Below, one piece after another: positions 49,141-59,845 of a stretch of 64,000 nt of DNA. Numbering within the stretch: position 1 is the first letter of the stretch; every line of letters starts with the position of its first letter. This stretch comes from Tenebrio molitor. Lineage: Eukaryota > Arthropoda > Insecta > Coleoptera > Tenebrionidae. The position numbers were made by a program, and so were the translations under genes. The stretch is taken from NCBI RefSeq assembly GCF_963966145.1, contig NC_091052.1:4216001-4280000 (forward strand), written 5' to 3'. The notes below the pieces were generated by a model that worked only from the letters and a program-made list of their open reading frames with translations, did no database searches and was not told the origin of the DNA.

Positions 49141-50167
49141 TCATATTAAAGTGGCATGACTGGCACACGCATGGTTGAATCGGTATTCCAGATAGACCAT
49201 TCCAGTACAGTGCCAGTAATACAAAGCGGCCACTACAAACACGTGCCACCACTGGTGAGAATGTCCGAAATAATCGAACTTTCCTGAGCAAAACCGTTCA
49301 GGTACTTTAGTAATATAAATAAAGAATGCTGATCCACTTATCACATACATTCCCACAACCCTCGGGAGAAGAAGCTGAAACAGATTCACATAAATGTCGC
49401 ACGATTTAAAACAAATTGTTTAACTCACACAAACTAAAGGACTTTCGAACCAGCCCATGTGTATCGCCCAGTGTACAGTTGGGACGACCCCATAGGCGGC
49501 CCAAGCCACAAAAACCAACATTTTTACGTTGGAATTAACATTAAAACTTGGAACGTGCAATAGCATCGCTATCGCAAAAATAAATGTAATCGTCAAAGTG
49601 TAAAACTTTAAGTGGCCGGGGTCACACCAGAAAGCGTAGTATATTCCGGAGGTGTAAATGGCGAGAAGAGACAAGGCAATTCCGAACAAATCAAACGAAA
49701 GGAATAGATCACAGTCACGCTCAGATCTGCAGGAGAACGTGTGGTACAGTGCGGACAGCAGCATGCAGATCTGGAAAATGAGTAATTGTCATAATGTATT
49801 TTTCAAAATGACGATTACCTGAAAGCAAAGCAGAACAAACGCGACGATGACCTTATCACCGAAATGCGCGTAGACGTCCAAAGAAACGACGTCGCGAACT
49901 GTCACGCCTATAAAGAGAGCAAATCCAAAAATATGCGACCATATGTTGATTGTCTCGTTTGTCCACCAGAAAATACTGAAACATAATATGATACAACATG
50001 AAAAAGAAATACCTCGGTGATCCTTACCTCTCCATGCACAGCTGCGAGTTTAAAATCCCCCTGTATCCCGATAAAATAAAAGAGTTATGTTTTATGAATC
50101 CAGGAGCTTCCTTGTAAGTAAAAAGCTTTTTGGTTTGTTCATAATAAATCTCGTCGCAAGTGTTCAT
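49141..50167 (-). CDS. Paqr3: PAQR3-like seven-transmembrane protein
   Basis: Integral membrane protein of the progestin and adipoQ receptor family, closest to PAQR3/RKTG. In vertebrates PAQR3 is a Golgi protein that restrains Raf-ERK signalling; the role here is inferred. Exons on the minus strand: 50167-50028, 49975-49819, 49770-49429, 49374-49141; phases 2, 0, 0; 290 residues from this ATG (human PAQR3 is about 311). All three PAQR metal/active motifs are visible: E-x2-N-x3-H in NETINIWSH, S-x3-H in SALYHTFSC, and H-x3-H in HSHQWWH. YKEAPGFIKHNSFILSGYR and KVPERFCSGKFDYFGHSHQ also fit PAQR3. The first exon continues open upstream to an acceptor-like CAG (exon from 50257, peptide DCDHTEALVK...), so an upstream coding exon and a longer N-terminus are possible. 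Confidence 0.88.
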
Positions 50168-53100
50168 ATTAGTTTTCGTCTTCTCCTCCGTCTTTTTATC
50201 CTCTGAGCATGGCTGTTTAATGAGATGCTTCACTAGAGCTTCGGTATGATCACAGTCCTGCAACAAATCCCCAAGTATTGTTTGTGTCGAAATTGGCTCA
50301 ATTTTGTTTTTAAATTATTCAGTATTAGCGCGGAAGCGATACAGTCACTGTAATTTGGAACGCATCGCGTTTGCAGGATTACATCTCTCGGGGTTCCTGC
50401 TGCCCTGCTAGAAGTGTGCAATAAGCGACACTGACGCCACAAGACTGACAATTGACAGACGGACACTGTCTTGTAGACGCAACCACACACAATTCATTTC
50501 AAATGATACGTGATCATTCGTACATGTTTTATAAAATTTTCGTTTTGTTTTCTGCTCAATTCCTTATCGTTACAAAGTAATTACTATATTACTCTTTCAT
50601 CTATTTCGTTCCCGGGAAGCACTAAATAATCAATTTTCCACTGTAACCACTTCTTCGCGTGTATGTTGGCCGCGCTATAAAAAGTCGGTGAAGAAGAGAA
50701 ACTACGTCATCCGAGGTTTGCCACGAAAACTGTTTTTTTTTTACTTCGATTGTTCGTTCTTTCATATTTCCCATAAATAACTTAGTTTCGTAAATAAAAT
50801 ACATTGTGTGTTTCAGACGTCGATTACGTGTTTATAAATTTGTAACGAGTTTGACATTACAGTATTAAATTCGCTGTTATCGGAACAGGTGAAAACAATT
50901 TCCTGTAGTCCTGCTACAAGAGAAGTTCATTTGCGCGAGGTAACCTCTGCAACAAAACCTGTTAATAGACGTCAATTTCAACATTGGTAATTTACAGACA
51001 AAAGCATATCTCAAAAAAAAAGAAAAACAAAAGAAAACGTAATGTAAGGACAATAATTTTGCATTAGAAACAATGAGTGTTGTATAAACAGGCATAAATT
51101 GAATTTGGTTGTTAATCAAAACACTAGGTTGCTTTTTATTTTAATAACCTTGAACTGATGAAGAAATTACAAAGTAATTTAACACACTAACACAGAAATG
51201 ATTTACATAACAACTGATTGGGATTCAAAGTGTCAGCTATATAATAAATGTACATTGCATAGTAATGAAATTTGAAAGACAAAACCAAAATTGCGTTTTT
51301 GTCGGTGTCTGTTTAGAGAAAGTCTTAGATTTAATATTGCAAACGTCACCTTTTCATGAGATGATCTCTTCGGATGCTTTTAACTTTCATTCTATCTTTC
51401 CTTTAATTGTGAACCTTCAGCATGAAAGCAGGTTCCGTTCTAAGTAGGTTACTGAGTGTTTTCTACGCAAATTGAGCAAATCCAAATACTAATTAATATT
51501 GTTTTTAATACAATTGAAGACATATTGAACATAGGAAAGTTCGATTTTTACATATTTCTACGATATTATTATTATAGAGAAACAGATTTTCCTCGATTAC
51601 TGTTTGTCTTTTTGTGTTGAGTACCTACTTTAAAAAAATTTGTAATGAGTAACTTTCATTTGTATGTGATCGTAAATAGAAAGTTTGGTTCACTCACCTT
51701 ATCACTACAGCATGTTTCATTGTCATTGTCGTCGGATTTCGATACATCGTGTTTTGCCGTTAATGTAACTGTCATAATTCTGCAAATTAAAAGAGACATT
51801 TATAGTTCCAAATTTGTTATTTCTTCCTTGGCATGAACTTGATAAACTCATTCATTCATTAACCTCAGTAACCTCAGTTCTTGGGAAAATAACTAGCCAT
51901 CTAGCCTTAAAACATTTCCTGGATACCCTCACTATTATTTTAGACAGCGGAAACAAATTTTATATAGCACGACCTCAATCTTTTAAGACCTCCTTGGCTA
52001 AACGATGAGTTTTCTTATTGAAAATTCTAAATTTTTCAAATGAACGCAAGTCATTTCACTCGCATTTCACAACTTCTCTTATAATAACGGATAGTTTTAC
52101 ACGGTTTGCAGTTTTCTCTATATCAAGGTTCTACTTTCACTGACATGTAACGTATAATGTAACGTAATATGTAGTTTGAAAAATTGTCATCCGTAATCCT
52201 TCTGGACTGTTGAAGCTAAACATTTCCTAGAAAAGAAGTTTTCATATTTCACCGTCATGACCACGTCTAGCATACCCGACACCGTTCAATAACTTGATGG
52301 CATAATTTTTAGTACATATTTGGTAACCTCATTTTTTGCAGAATAGATTGTTGGACCGCCATTCAAATAAGAATTAAATTTTCAAGAACAGTTATTTTAT
52401 AATTATGTGTTGCGGTAGTGACATGCAACTGCCTGTCCCACTGATGAACTAATTTTTTTAAATCTCTTCAAAATTTGACAATTTTTCAAACATTTTGCAC
52501 AGTTTACGAACTAAGCATGTTCACGGGTGATAACCTTCAGGAAGGAATTTTGGTTAGAAGTTGTGTAAATATGACACAATAAGTTTCTACATTCGGTGCA
52601 TTTTTTGCATAATTTATTACATAATAGATATATGTATTAAAATCTCATTTATTAATTTATAAGTATTATACAATTTTGAACTTTTGGTAGGGGAATTTTC
52701 CTGTACACTGAAAAAATTACTTAAATGAACAAAGTACATATGCAAAACACGTAGTTAATTTAAAACACCATAAATATCATCATGTGGAAAATACCTGATT
52801 TATTATAAGGCCTCTTAACTGTAATGTAATTAAATTTCTACACTTTTTTCTACTAAAGAAAACACGTACTCAAATGTTGCAATAAGAAATTATGTGTCAT
52901 AAAAATTTCATAGTGGTTTGTTTAGTTTATAATAATAATTTCGGAAACATCACCGCCATTGTGCTTTATTTCAATGATCGTCAAAAAAAAAGGAAAGTAA
53001 AAATAAAACAATTTCAAAATCAAAGATTTTGGTTTCTGTTGTTCCACATTTAATTTCTAATACAATTTTAAATAAATTGGTACAGATTCGTTTTGCAACT

Positions 53101-54395
53101 AAAACTGAATTTGCCTGACTTTTGAGTGTCGATAAAATAGCATTTACACAAGTAGGACAACTAAGACGGTGAAACAGAATGTCTTGACAGAAGATAATGA
53201 CGTATCGAAACAAACTTATACATTCTACAATGATTAATGTTGAACTTCAAAATGAGAAATGTCTTTACACAACACAATTTTCATCCGTATAAAACACATT
53301 TTCCTTGATATCACAAATATCTTGCCTGTCTTATCGTAAGTAACTTTCACGTTAGCGTGACTACCAAAAAAACTTTGTTCTTGTTTGCGACATTCTAACC
53401 CGATACGAGGCAATATCCGTTTTATGTACTAACAATAAGTGCTTTGAACATATCATATCATTAAGGTAGGTAATCAATGCAATGTGTCTTTTATTACGTA
53501 CTAGGTACAACATGAAGAGGTAAATTTATAGTTTAGCTACGAGTTAAAAGTTGAATTCAATTTTCTGGCACTAAAATAGTTTTCGGTCAAAATAAATTTA
53601 TATTAAAATTGAACAATGTAAATAATTTTTATAATGTTTATTTTAAATTATTTCGGCGAAACAACTTGCGTGTTTGATTATCTACAATCAGGCGATTATC
53701 ATTTGTTGAATTGGGAACCTTGTCAACGTATTAAAGAACAAAACCAACACAAAACCCATCCACTGAACTAAACTTTAAGTGATTCACTCGACTAAGTTAT
53801 TATCCTATTTAGTACAACAATGCTATCATTGATTTAGATTTGCAATTGCGATTAAAACAATATTATGTTACTTTTACATTGTGCATGTCCACACAAACGA
53901 TACAAAAGACAACATAGACATTTTTGCTCTGTTTAGTGAACTTTTCACTAAATCAGAGTGGAACTTATGAATGAGCTGACGAAACAATAAAAATCAATTT
54001 AATTTTTTTTCTTATTAGGAATGTATCGATTTGACGACGAATCGTTTGATGTTCAAGGATTGTCTTTAAGGTCAACTACACTTGCCAGAAAACATAAAAA
54101 CTAGAAAAAATATTTCCGTTGTTCCGGAAATTATACCTTTATTGAAACTTCATTCAAGTCACTTTGAGGTAGCACAGTCAAATACTTACATTTACAAAAA
54201 ACCGGAATAACCGAATATTTTCCAGTTATGGTTTTAAAGAGCAAATAACGCACTTTCTAACAAGATACCGCTGTAAATATCAGGTTCAACATTGGCGCAG
54301 GTGCGTCTCGCTACGCGGTTACCGAACGACTGAATACTCTTCCATTAATATTTCAATTTCAAAATGTTGTGACCTCCTTAGTGAAGCTGGTGCTG
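50168..54395. other. 5' region of the PAQR3-like gene and intergenic DNA
   Basis: 50168-50257 is probably 5' UTR or extra N-terminal coding sequence of the PAQR3-like gene. Farther up, GC content rises at 50300-50480. The plus strand has TATAAAAAG at 50676, pointing away from that gene, with no recognised product. The rest is AT-rich with featureless frames (for example 51265, 51645 and, on the minus strand, 52971). Confidence 0.35.
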
Positions 54396-54472
54396 ATGAT
54401 GTCCTCCGTGGTACAATTTATCAACAAAAAGAGTCTTCCATGGAGCCGGTTAGAAACATTGAGAGCCGAGTG
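54396..54472 (+). other. Possible small first coding exon or 25-codon ORF
   Basis: An ATG-ATG start reads MMSSVVQFINKKSLPWSRLE and TLRAEW, then a stop formed across TGGTAA. A consensus-like donor GTAAAT begins at 54473, so the ORF could instead be a 77-nt first exon ending in phase 2. No matching downstream exon was found and no family was recognised. Listed as weak. Confidence 0.2.
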
Positions 54473-54611
54473 GTAAATGTTTCGTTGTTGCAGTAATGTC
54501 ATAGTTAGGGCGTATTTTTCGCGTTAGTTACAATAAGTTGGTTCAGATAATAATTATTATTTATTTGCATTTTTTTTAGAAAAAGTCAATTTATTCATAA
54601 TAAATTTAATG

Positions 54612-54621
54612 AAAAAAAAAA
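54612..54621 (-). terminator. RNA polymerase III T-run terminator of tRNA-Val
   Basis: On the minus strand a run of ten T residues starts three bases after the 3' end of the tRNA, the standard Pol III stop signal. Confidence 0.88.
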
Positions 54622-54624
54622 GAG

Positions 54625-54697
54625 TGTTTCCGCCCGGGATCGAACCGGGGACCTTCCGCGTGTTAGGCGGATGTGATAACCACTACACCACGGAAAC
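54625..54697 (-). tRNA. tRNA-Val (AAC anticodon)
   Basis: The minus strand folds into a full cloverleaf: acceptor stem GTTTCCG/CGGAAAC with discriminator A, D arm GTG...CAC, anticodon stem TCCGC/GCGGA with loop CTAACAC (anticodon AAC, decoding Val after wobble A to I), and T arm CCCGG-TTCGATC-CCGGG. There is no intron. The internal promoters are visible: A box TGGTGTAGTGG and B box GGTTCGATCCC. 73 nt without CCA, as usual for a eukaryotic nuclear tRNA gene. Confidence 0.97.
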
Positions 54698-56014
54698 AAC
54701 TTGGTAATTTGGGTTGCTTCCATGGAAATCAATTACAAATGTTTTCTTTATTCCCGATAAGTGGCATTATTGATGATTACTTAACAGTTCCTTTTTGTAA
54801 AATAGTTATTATTAATTAAAATGGGCTCAGTGACAAAAGGATCGATATGATATTGATATGAGTCAGTTTCTTAAATAAAAAAAAAAATGTTCGATTACTG
54901 CCATTTAAAATGTGAGTTCTTGTGTAAATTGGGGTTTTTTGGCACGAGTGGGCGCCAAAAAAGGCCAATTGACACACGAACGAGTTGAATACAACGTTTT
55001 TTTGTTCAACGACCTCCTTAAAGGCTTAAAATATTTAAAATTAGCTTGACGTTTCATTTTGACTAGTGGTGATATTTATAAAAATCCGTTCACATAGGAG
55101 AAAATTCTCAAATTCTGACAGTGTCGAACAAAAAAATACAGAATGCATGTTTTTCGATCAAGTTATGAATGAAAAACGTATTGCTGGCTGCATTTAAATT
55201 TCGTGAGGGTGTGAATCAGTGTGTATATGAATATGTATACACACTAGCACACAACTCTGTATATTGTGTTGCTTACACGATTTTTTTAAACATTTATAGA
55301 ATTTGAAATTTGCATTTCAAATTGTAAATTTACCCGCTTCAAAAATATGCCATTCCAATGAAAATATCGTGTTGTAACGCGAAAACAATTTTAAATAAAA
55401 AATTTTTTTTTAATTAATTTTGAAATATCCAGCGTTTTAATTTGAAATGTCAATAATGCGGCTGTCAGTATCGTCAAGTCTTCAACCACCGGAATTTACT
55501 CCAGTTATACCATTTAAAAATAAAATTCAGCATTACCAACTCAAACAGTCCTTCTTAATCACCCTGTAAATGTCAATATTTGTAAATGTTTGAAATAAAT
55601 AAATATTGCAACAAGCATTATAATACTCATTAAAAATTTCACATTCTCAATAAAACAAAGTACATTTTCGGGGATCTTGTTTTCCGTAGCCGCCCCTTAT
55701 GTCTTTTTTTTTAATTTCACCTCAAAGTTGGCGTTGAAGAGTCGATTGTGAACGCACTACGGATTACGGATCAGCTGTTTACACTAGCAGATAATTAGAA
55801 AAAAATTACCGCTGTCTTTTTACTTTTTTAAATAAAAGATCCTTTTCTAAGTTTCACGTAGTTTACCTTTAACTTCCATCTTCGCCTACAAAATCTTTTT
55901 TACAATAATTTGGAAAATCCAAGACACTTGAACAACATGAAACATCACATTTTCAGGCAACGTCAAATTTGTTTGCTTTGACAGTTTTGTTACTTCTCAA
56001 TTGTGGACAATAAC
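54698..56014. other. Intergenic, AT-rich, and 5' region of the SIAH-like gene
   Basis: Contains a short palindrome GTGTGTATATGAATATGTAT-ACACAC near 55220 and a degraded element end (CACCCTGTA) near 55560. TTTTCAG at 55951-55957 upstream of the ATG could be a splice acceptor for a 5' UTR exon. Confidence 0.35.
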
Positions 56015-56458
56015 ATGGTGCTTCGTAACGAAGTCTTGGAAGAATTTCAGTGTTCAGTTTGTACAGAATACATGTTTCCTCCGATCAGTGAATGTGTGCG
56101 AGGACATGCCTTATGCGAAAATTGTGCAGTTCAATTAGAAAATTGTCCAGAATGTCGTGCGTTGATCACCTACACAAAGAATTCAGCACTAGAAGAGTTG
56201 CACGGAAAATTGGACTTCCCTTGCAAGTATTTCAGAGACGGTTGCACATTCTATGGGAAAACGAGCAGGTTGAAATTGCACGAATTAGACTGCAATTATA
56301 ACAAGCAGAAGAAAAATGTCAAGTGTTCCAGAAGAAAAACACCTCCGTTTTTTTCTGCGGTGTTTTTCTTCGCCACTTTCATATTATTCGAACTATATTT
56401 GGTTTTTAATAAAGAGAAAAACGGCGATGTCGACGAGGAAATCATACAACTGGATTAA
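56015..56458 (+). CDS. Short SIAH-like RING E3 ubiquitin ligase with C-terminal membrane segment
   Basis: 147 residues from ATG 56015; the upstream GTG at 56003 is not used. A C3HC4 RING lies at about 13-48 (C13, C16, C27, H31, C34, C37, C44, C47), with the SIAH-style spacing C-VRGH-ALC-EN-C. One SIAH-type zinc finger half follows at about 67-93: C70-x6-C77, H89-x3-C93. The second zinc finger and the TRAF-like substrate-binding domain of full SIAH proteins (about 280-310 residues) are absent. Instead a basic stretch (KCSRRK) leads into a hydrophobic segment at about 112-131 (FFSAVFFFATFILFELYLVF), then an acidic tail (DVDEEIIQLD). This predicts an ER- or other membrane-tethered ligase with the RING in the cytosol. 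It likely accepts ubiquitin from E2D-type enzymes such as eff. AATAAA lies at 56479, just after the stop. Confidence 0.82.
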   Translation: MVLRNEVLEEFQCSVCTEYMFPPISECVRGHALCENCAVQLENCPECRALITYTKNSALEELHGKLDFPCKYFRDGCTFYGKTSRLKLHELDCNYNKQKKNVKCSRRKTPPFFSAVFFFATFILFELYLVFNKEKNGDVDEEIIQLD

Positions 56459-56470
56459 ATGCTTATAAAT

Positions 56471-56484
56471 TTTATTGTAATAAA
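56471..56484. terminator. Overlapping convergent polyadenylation signals
   Basis: AATAAA on the plus strand at 56479-56484 serves the SIAH-like gene. AATAAA on the minus strand (TTTATT, 56471-56476) can serve the secreted-protein gene coming the other way. The two signals are two bases apart. Confidence 0.6.
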
Positions 56485-56564
56485 ACGGTATAAATAAGAA
56501 AATAAATAACTAAATGTAGTGGCTTGCGATGGTGGTGCTTTCAGAGTCAAATCACAAAAAACGT

Positions 56565-56881
56565 TTATGCCAAGGTCGGAAAGTCGTCCCCGTCAGAGTT
56601 GTAAGCATCATGTTCGTGGAGGAAATCGTAGTCGGGGCGGAAATTGTAGATTCGTCTCTTTTCATTTGAATATCTTCTCAGCGAAAAGAGGGGTTGGTAA
56701 TACTCATCGGCTGCTGTAATTAAATCGTTACCGTCATCATCTTCGTCATTCGTCAAAGGGTACGCTTGTGTTAGGAAAACGCAGAAAATGGCCAACGTGG
56801 CACATGTCTGAAACAAATACCTAGTTAAAAAAAATAACAATAATAGAAAAATACACTTACCACAATAAACTTCTTTCCCAT
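56565..56881 (-). CDS. Small secreted acidic protein (candidate peptide precursor)
   Basis: Two exons on the minus strand: 56881-56861 (MGKKFIV) and 56807-56565, joined across a 53-nt intron with GTAAGT and TTTCAG borders; 87 residues. The N-terminus is a clear signal peptide: basic MGKK, hydrophobic core (IVTCATLAIFCVFL), likely cleavage after TQA at about residue 22. The mature part is acidic (NDEDDDGNDL) and has no cysteine. It carries two basic sites, RR at 51-52 and KRR at 57-59, that could release YSNE and a 28-residue Tyr/Asp-rich C-terminal peptide starting IYNFRPDYDF. No known neuropeptide family was recognised; it could equally be a simple secreted or cuticle-associated protein. A TATA-like TATAAATA lies upstream. 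Confidence 0.72.
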
Positions 56882-56966
56882 TTTTATTCTTGTGTTGAGA
56901 CTGACTTCGTTTTGGTAGGTAGGTACCACTCGTACTGCTATAATCTTTCGACTGAACCACCTCAGG

Positions 56967-56974
56967 TATTTATA
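56967..56974 (-). promoter_or_regulatory. TATA-like box upstream of the secreted-protein gene
   Basis: TATAAATA on the minus strand, 86 nt before the start codon. An arthropod-type initiator TCAGTC follows at 56955-56950; the spacing of about 21 nt is shorter than usual, so the true start site is uncertain. Confidence 0.4.
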
Positions 56975-59845
56975 GTACTTATAGTCTCCAATACTGCATA
57001 AACAAATTTGCGCTTCTGTGAAGACGTAATGATTCTGATTTACACCCAATATGTAATTTTACGATTTTTCCGTTAGAAAATTTCGTTGATCAGAGTATTT
57101 TTTCGACATTTTACTAAAAATCCTTATCAATATAAAATTTTGATCGATTAGAAGAAATAACGTATCTGTTAATATATTAATAAAAAAATAATTACCAAAA
57201 GAACATTCACTGTTGACATTCATTTGTCATCGATGTATATTGTTGAAATAAGCGTACAATTATCACCCATCTTCTTCTAAAAATAATTCACGAGTTTGAT
57301 AACGGAATGTTTCAATATGACAGATGACTCAGTTTGCAACTATTGAATTTTTTCATTAAACATGTTTACAGAACAATATCTTCATTAGTATTACGCATTT
57401 CTAAAAAGATCGATTCCTTCTATGAAACCTGATCTCAATTTTGAAATTCTAGTCTTGTTTAACCACATGTAAACATAAATCTGTTAATCAATTGATTAAT
57501 TTTAATTTTTTTTAAATAAAAAAACGATTAAATAAGTTCTAGTTGGTATTGATTTTAATTAGGTAAAACCACAGGCATAACGAGATACAACAATCGTTTG
57601 TTGCATAATTAAAATTTATAATGAAAAAGTGCAATTAATTCATTTACATCTTTTCAATGTTTACGATTTTATATATCACCAAAAAAATTTAAACATTAAA
57701 GTTTGACTTCTCAGATGATAATTCTTCAATGAAACTGTTTATAATGTCAATTTGTAGTTATTACAAAAATTGTGCACGTACCATCACCATGGTGCCACTA
57801 ATTTGATTATCCAAAAATTAATACTTACTGAAATAACTCTACTACCAGGAAAAATAGTCGTACTACATCTTGTTAAAAAGTTTTACCATTTATAATCAAC
57901 TTTTTGAAACAAAAAATTACGTCTTTTCACAGCACGTAGGTAATGACTTTTGTTGTTTTTCCAAGTTAGAAAAAAACGCAAAAGACCCAGATATCATACC
58001 CTACAAATTATATTATGGCATCACTTTCTTTGCGGAACGCCCTCATCTAATTAGTTCTGCAACTTGGTGAAAAAATTTCATAACTACACCTTGATGAGCA
58101 AATTGACATTAGTAACTTATAAACGATCAACAAAAAGAAAACATCGTTCTTTTGCGTTTTCTAAAATTCTGTTGTTTACCATTGAGTGTCATGCACGATG
58201 TTTAAATTCATGTGCTTCTGTCCGGGTCAATATTTACTTTAGGTCAGATGGCGACATTGATCCTGAAAAACAATTGTCAATTTGTAACATCGTCACATTA
58301 GTCCGACACAAGTTCTTGTATAACAATGAACAAATACTGTAGTCGTCTACTGTTTTCTTGCAACACTATTTAATGTTTGACCTGAAACAAGAAAACTATA
58401 GTATAGTACACCTCTATTATTTTATTTATTGTAGGTGCAGACGGTAGAATGTAGATGTGCCGTCTGTATTTTCCGCAGAGTATGAAGCAATCAGTTAAAA
58501 TATTATTGTTTCGCCTAAAACATCAAAGTAAATGGTAATAATTAATAATACATTTCAGTTTCAAAGTAAACTTTTATTGAGGTTTTCAAATATTTTATTA
58601 TTCCACACAAACCAAAATAAACAAAACGTTAAACAAATAATTTAAAAACCCAAATTTTCCTCATTCTCACTTTCAATAATAAAACCACCAACATTCAACG
58701 CTAATAAAAAAACAACAGAGTTAACTGTATTTTTATTTTAATTTCCTGATAATTGCGGAGAAAAAAATATATATTATGTAACAAATCCTTACTATGCAAT
58801 AATAAATTGGTATTATACACTGAATAATTTAACGAGAATAACTGTGTCTCAATTAAAAAAGGGGAGGAGACAACCCTGCGTGAGGGTCCCGGAAATTAGA
58901 TTTCACCAGGGACAGGAAGCAATCTCTTATTTATTACATTCGAGATTTTTACACATTATATTTATGTATAAAAAGTTTTACATGGTTTAAATAGTACAGT
59001 CATAACTGCAAACAAACAAGAAGTGTCCACATCTGTGTGAAATAAATTACGTTATACTTATTCTATCCTGAAATTTTTGCCAGAACAATTTTCCTATGAC
59101 TTGCCTGATTTTCATTTTAAGTGTTGGGGAATTGCTTTTAGGAGTACTTGAGCAGACAAAGCCTCCACCATAATTTTTACAAAATAACGTTCGGATGTTA
59201 AAATGTGATTGCTCTGTTTGCTCTTTGGTCAACTTCAGTGTAAACAAAACGTCACGCGACTCTGATAAGGTTGTCTTACCTTTAAATTTAGCCGAACAGT
59301 ACTAGACATCTGAGATCTAGAATATTAAAAACTTGAAACATGTATAGAATGTAGAGAATTGCAAAAAAATCATTTATTACAATACACCTAGTTGAACCAC
59401 AAAACCTACATATTAATTTATCTAACAATTATATTAGTATATGAGTGTCATCCATACGTTGGATAGAAAATCCGGGACCCGACGATGAAATCAAGTATTA
59501 AAAATGCCTGCCGGATGTTTATTACCAAACAAGCAACACGCACTTTCACTACTCCTGCAAGGTAGTCGGGTGCAAGTGGGAAAAAAAACTCAACCCAACA
59601 CTTGACTTCTTACAACCACAATATATTAAAATAAGATAATTTCAAATTTAATATAGATTATAACTGATTTTTAAAACTTTAAAACCCCAATTGCATACTG
59701 TGGTAGTAAGTGATGGAGGGAGCACAGTCCAAAGCAAAATATACAAGTTGACAAAAATGAACGCTGGCTCATCCCCCCCGAGTGTTGCAATTAAATAAGT
59801 TGTTTTTATCTAAAGTGTGAAGTGTGGGGTTTGGGGGCCGGGGCA
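56975..59845. other. Intergenic DNA and probable eff 3' UTR
   Basis: Up to about 58500 the sequence is AT-rich; frames at 57870-58070 and 58064-58342 lack recognisable domains. From roughly 58560 to 59845 it is plausibly the 3' UTR of eff on the minus strand, with several AATAAA signals on that strand (for example TTTATT at about 59516). A GC-richer stretch lies at 58860-58920. Confidence 0.4.

Noticed and set aside
49073..49291. 72-codon minus-strand frame overlapping the PAQR3-like gene
   Set aside because: A different frame over the last PAQR3 exon; the PAQR motifs are in the other frame.
57870..58342. Two adjacent plus-strand frames that might form a small gene
   Set aside because: Different frames, no supported splice junction and no recognised domain.
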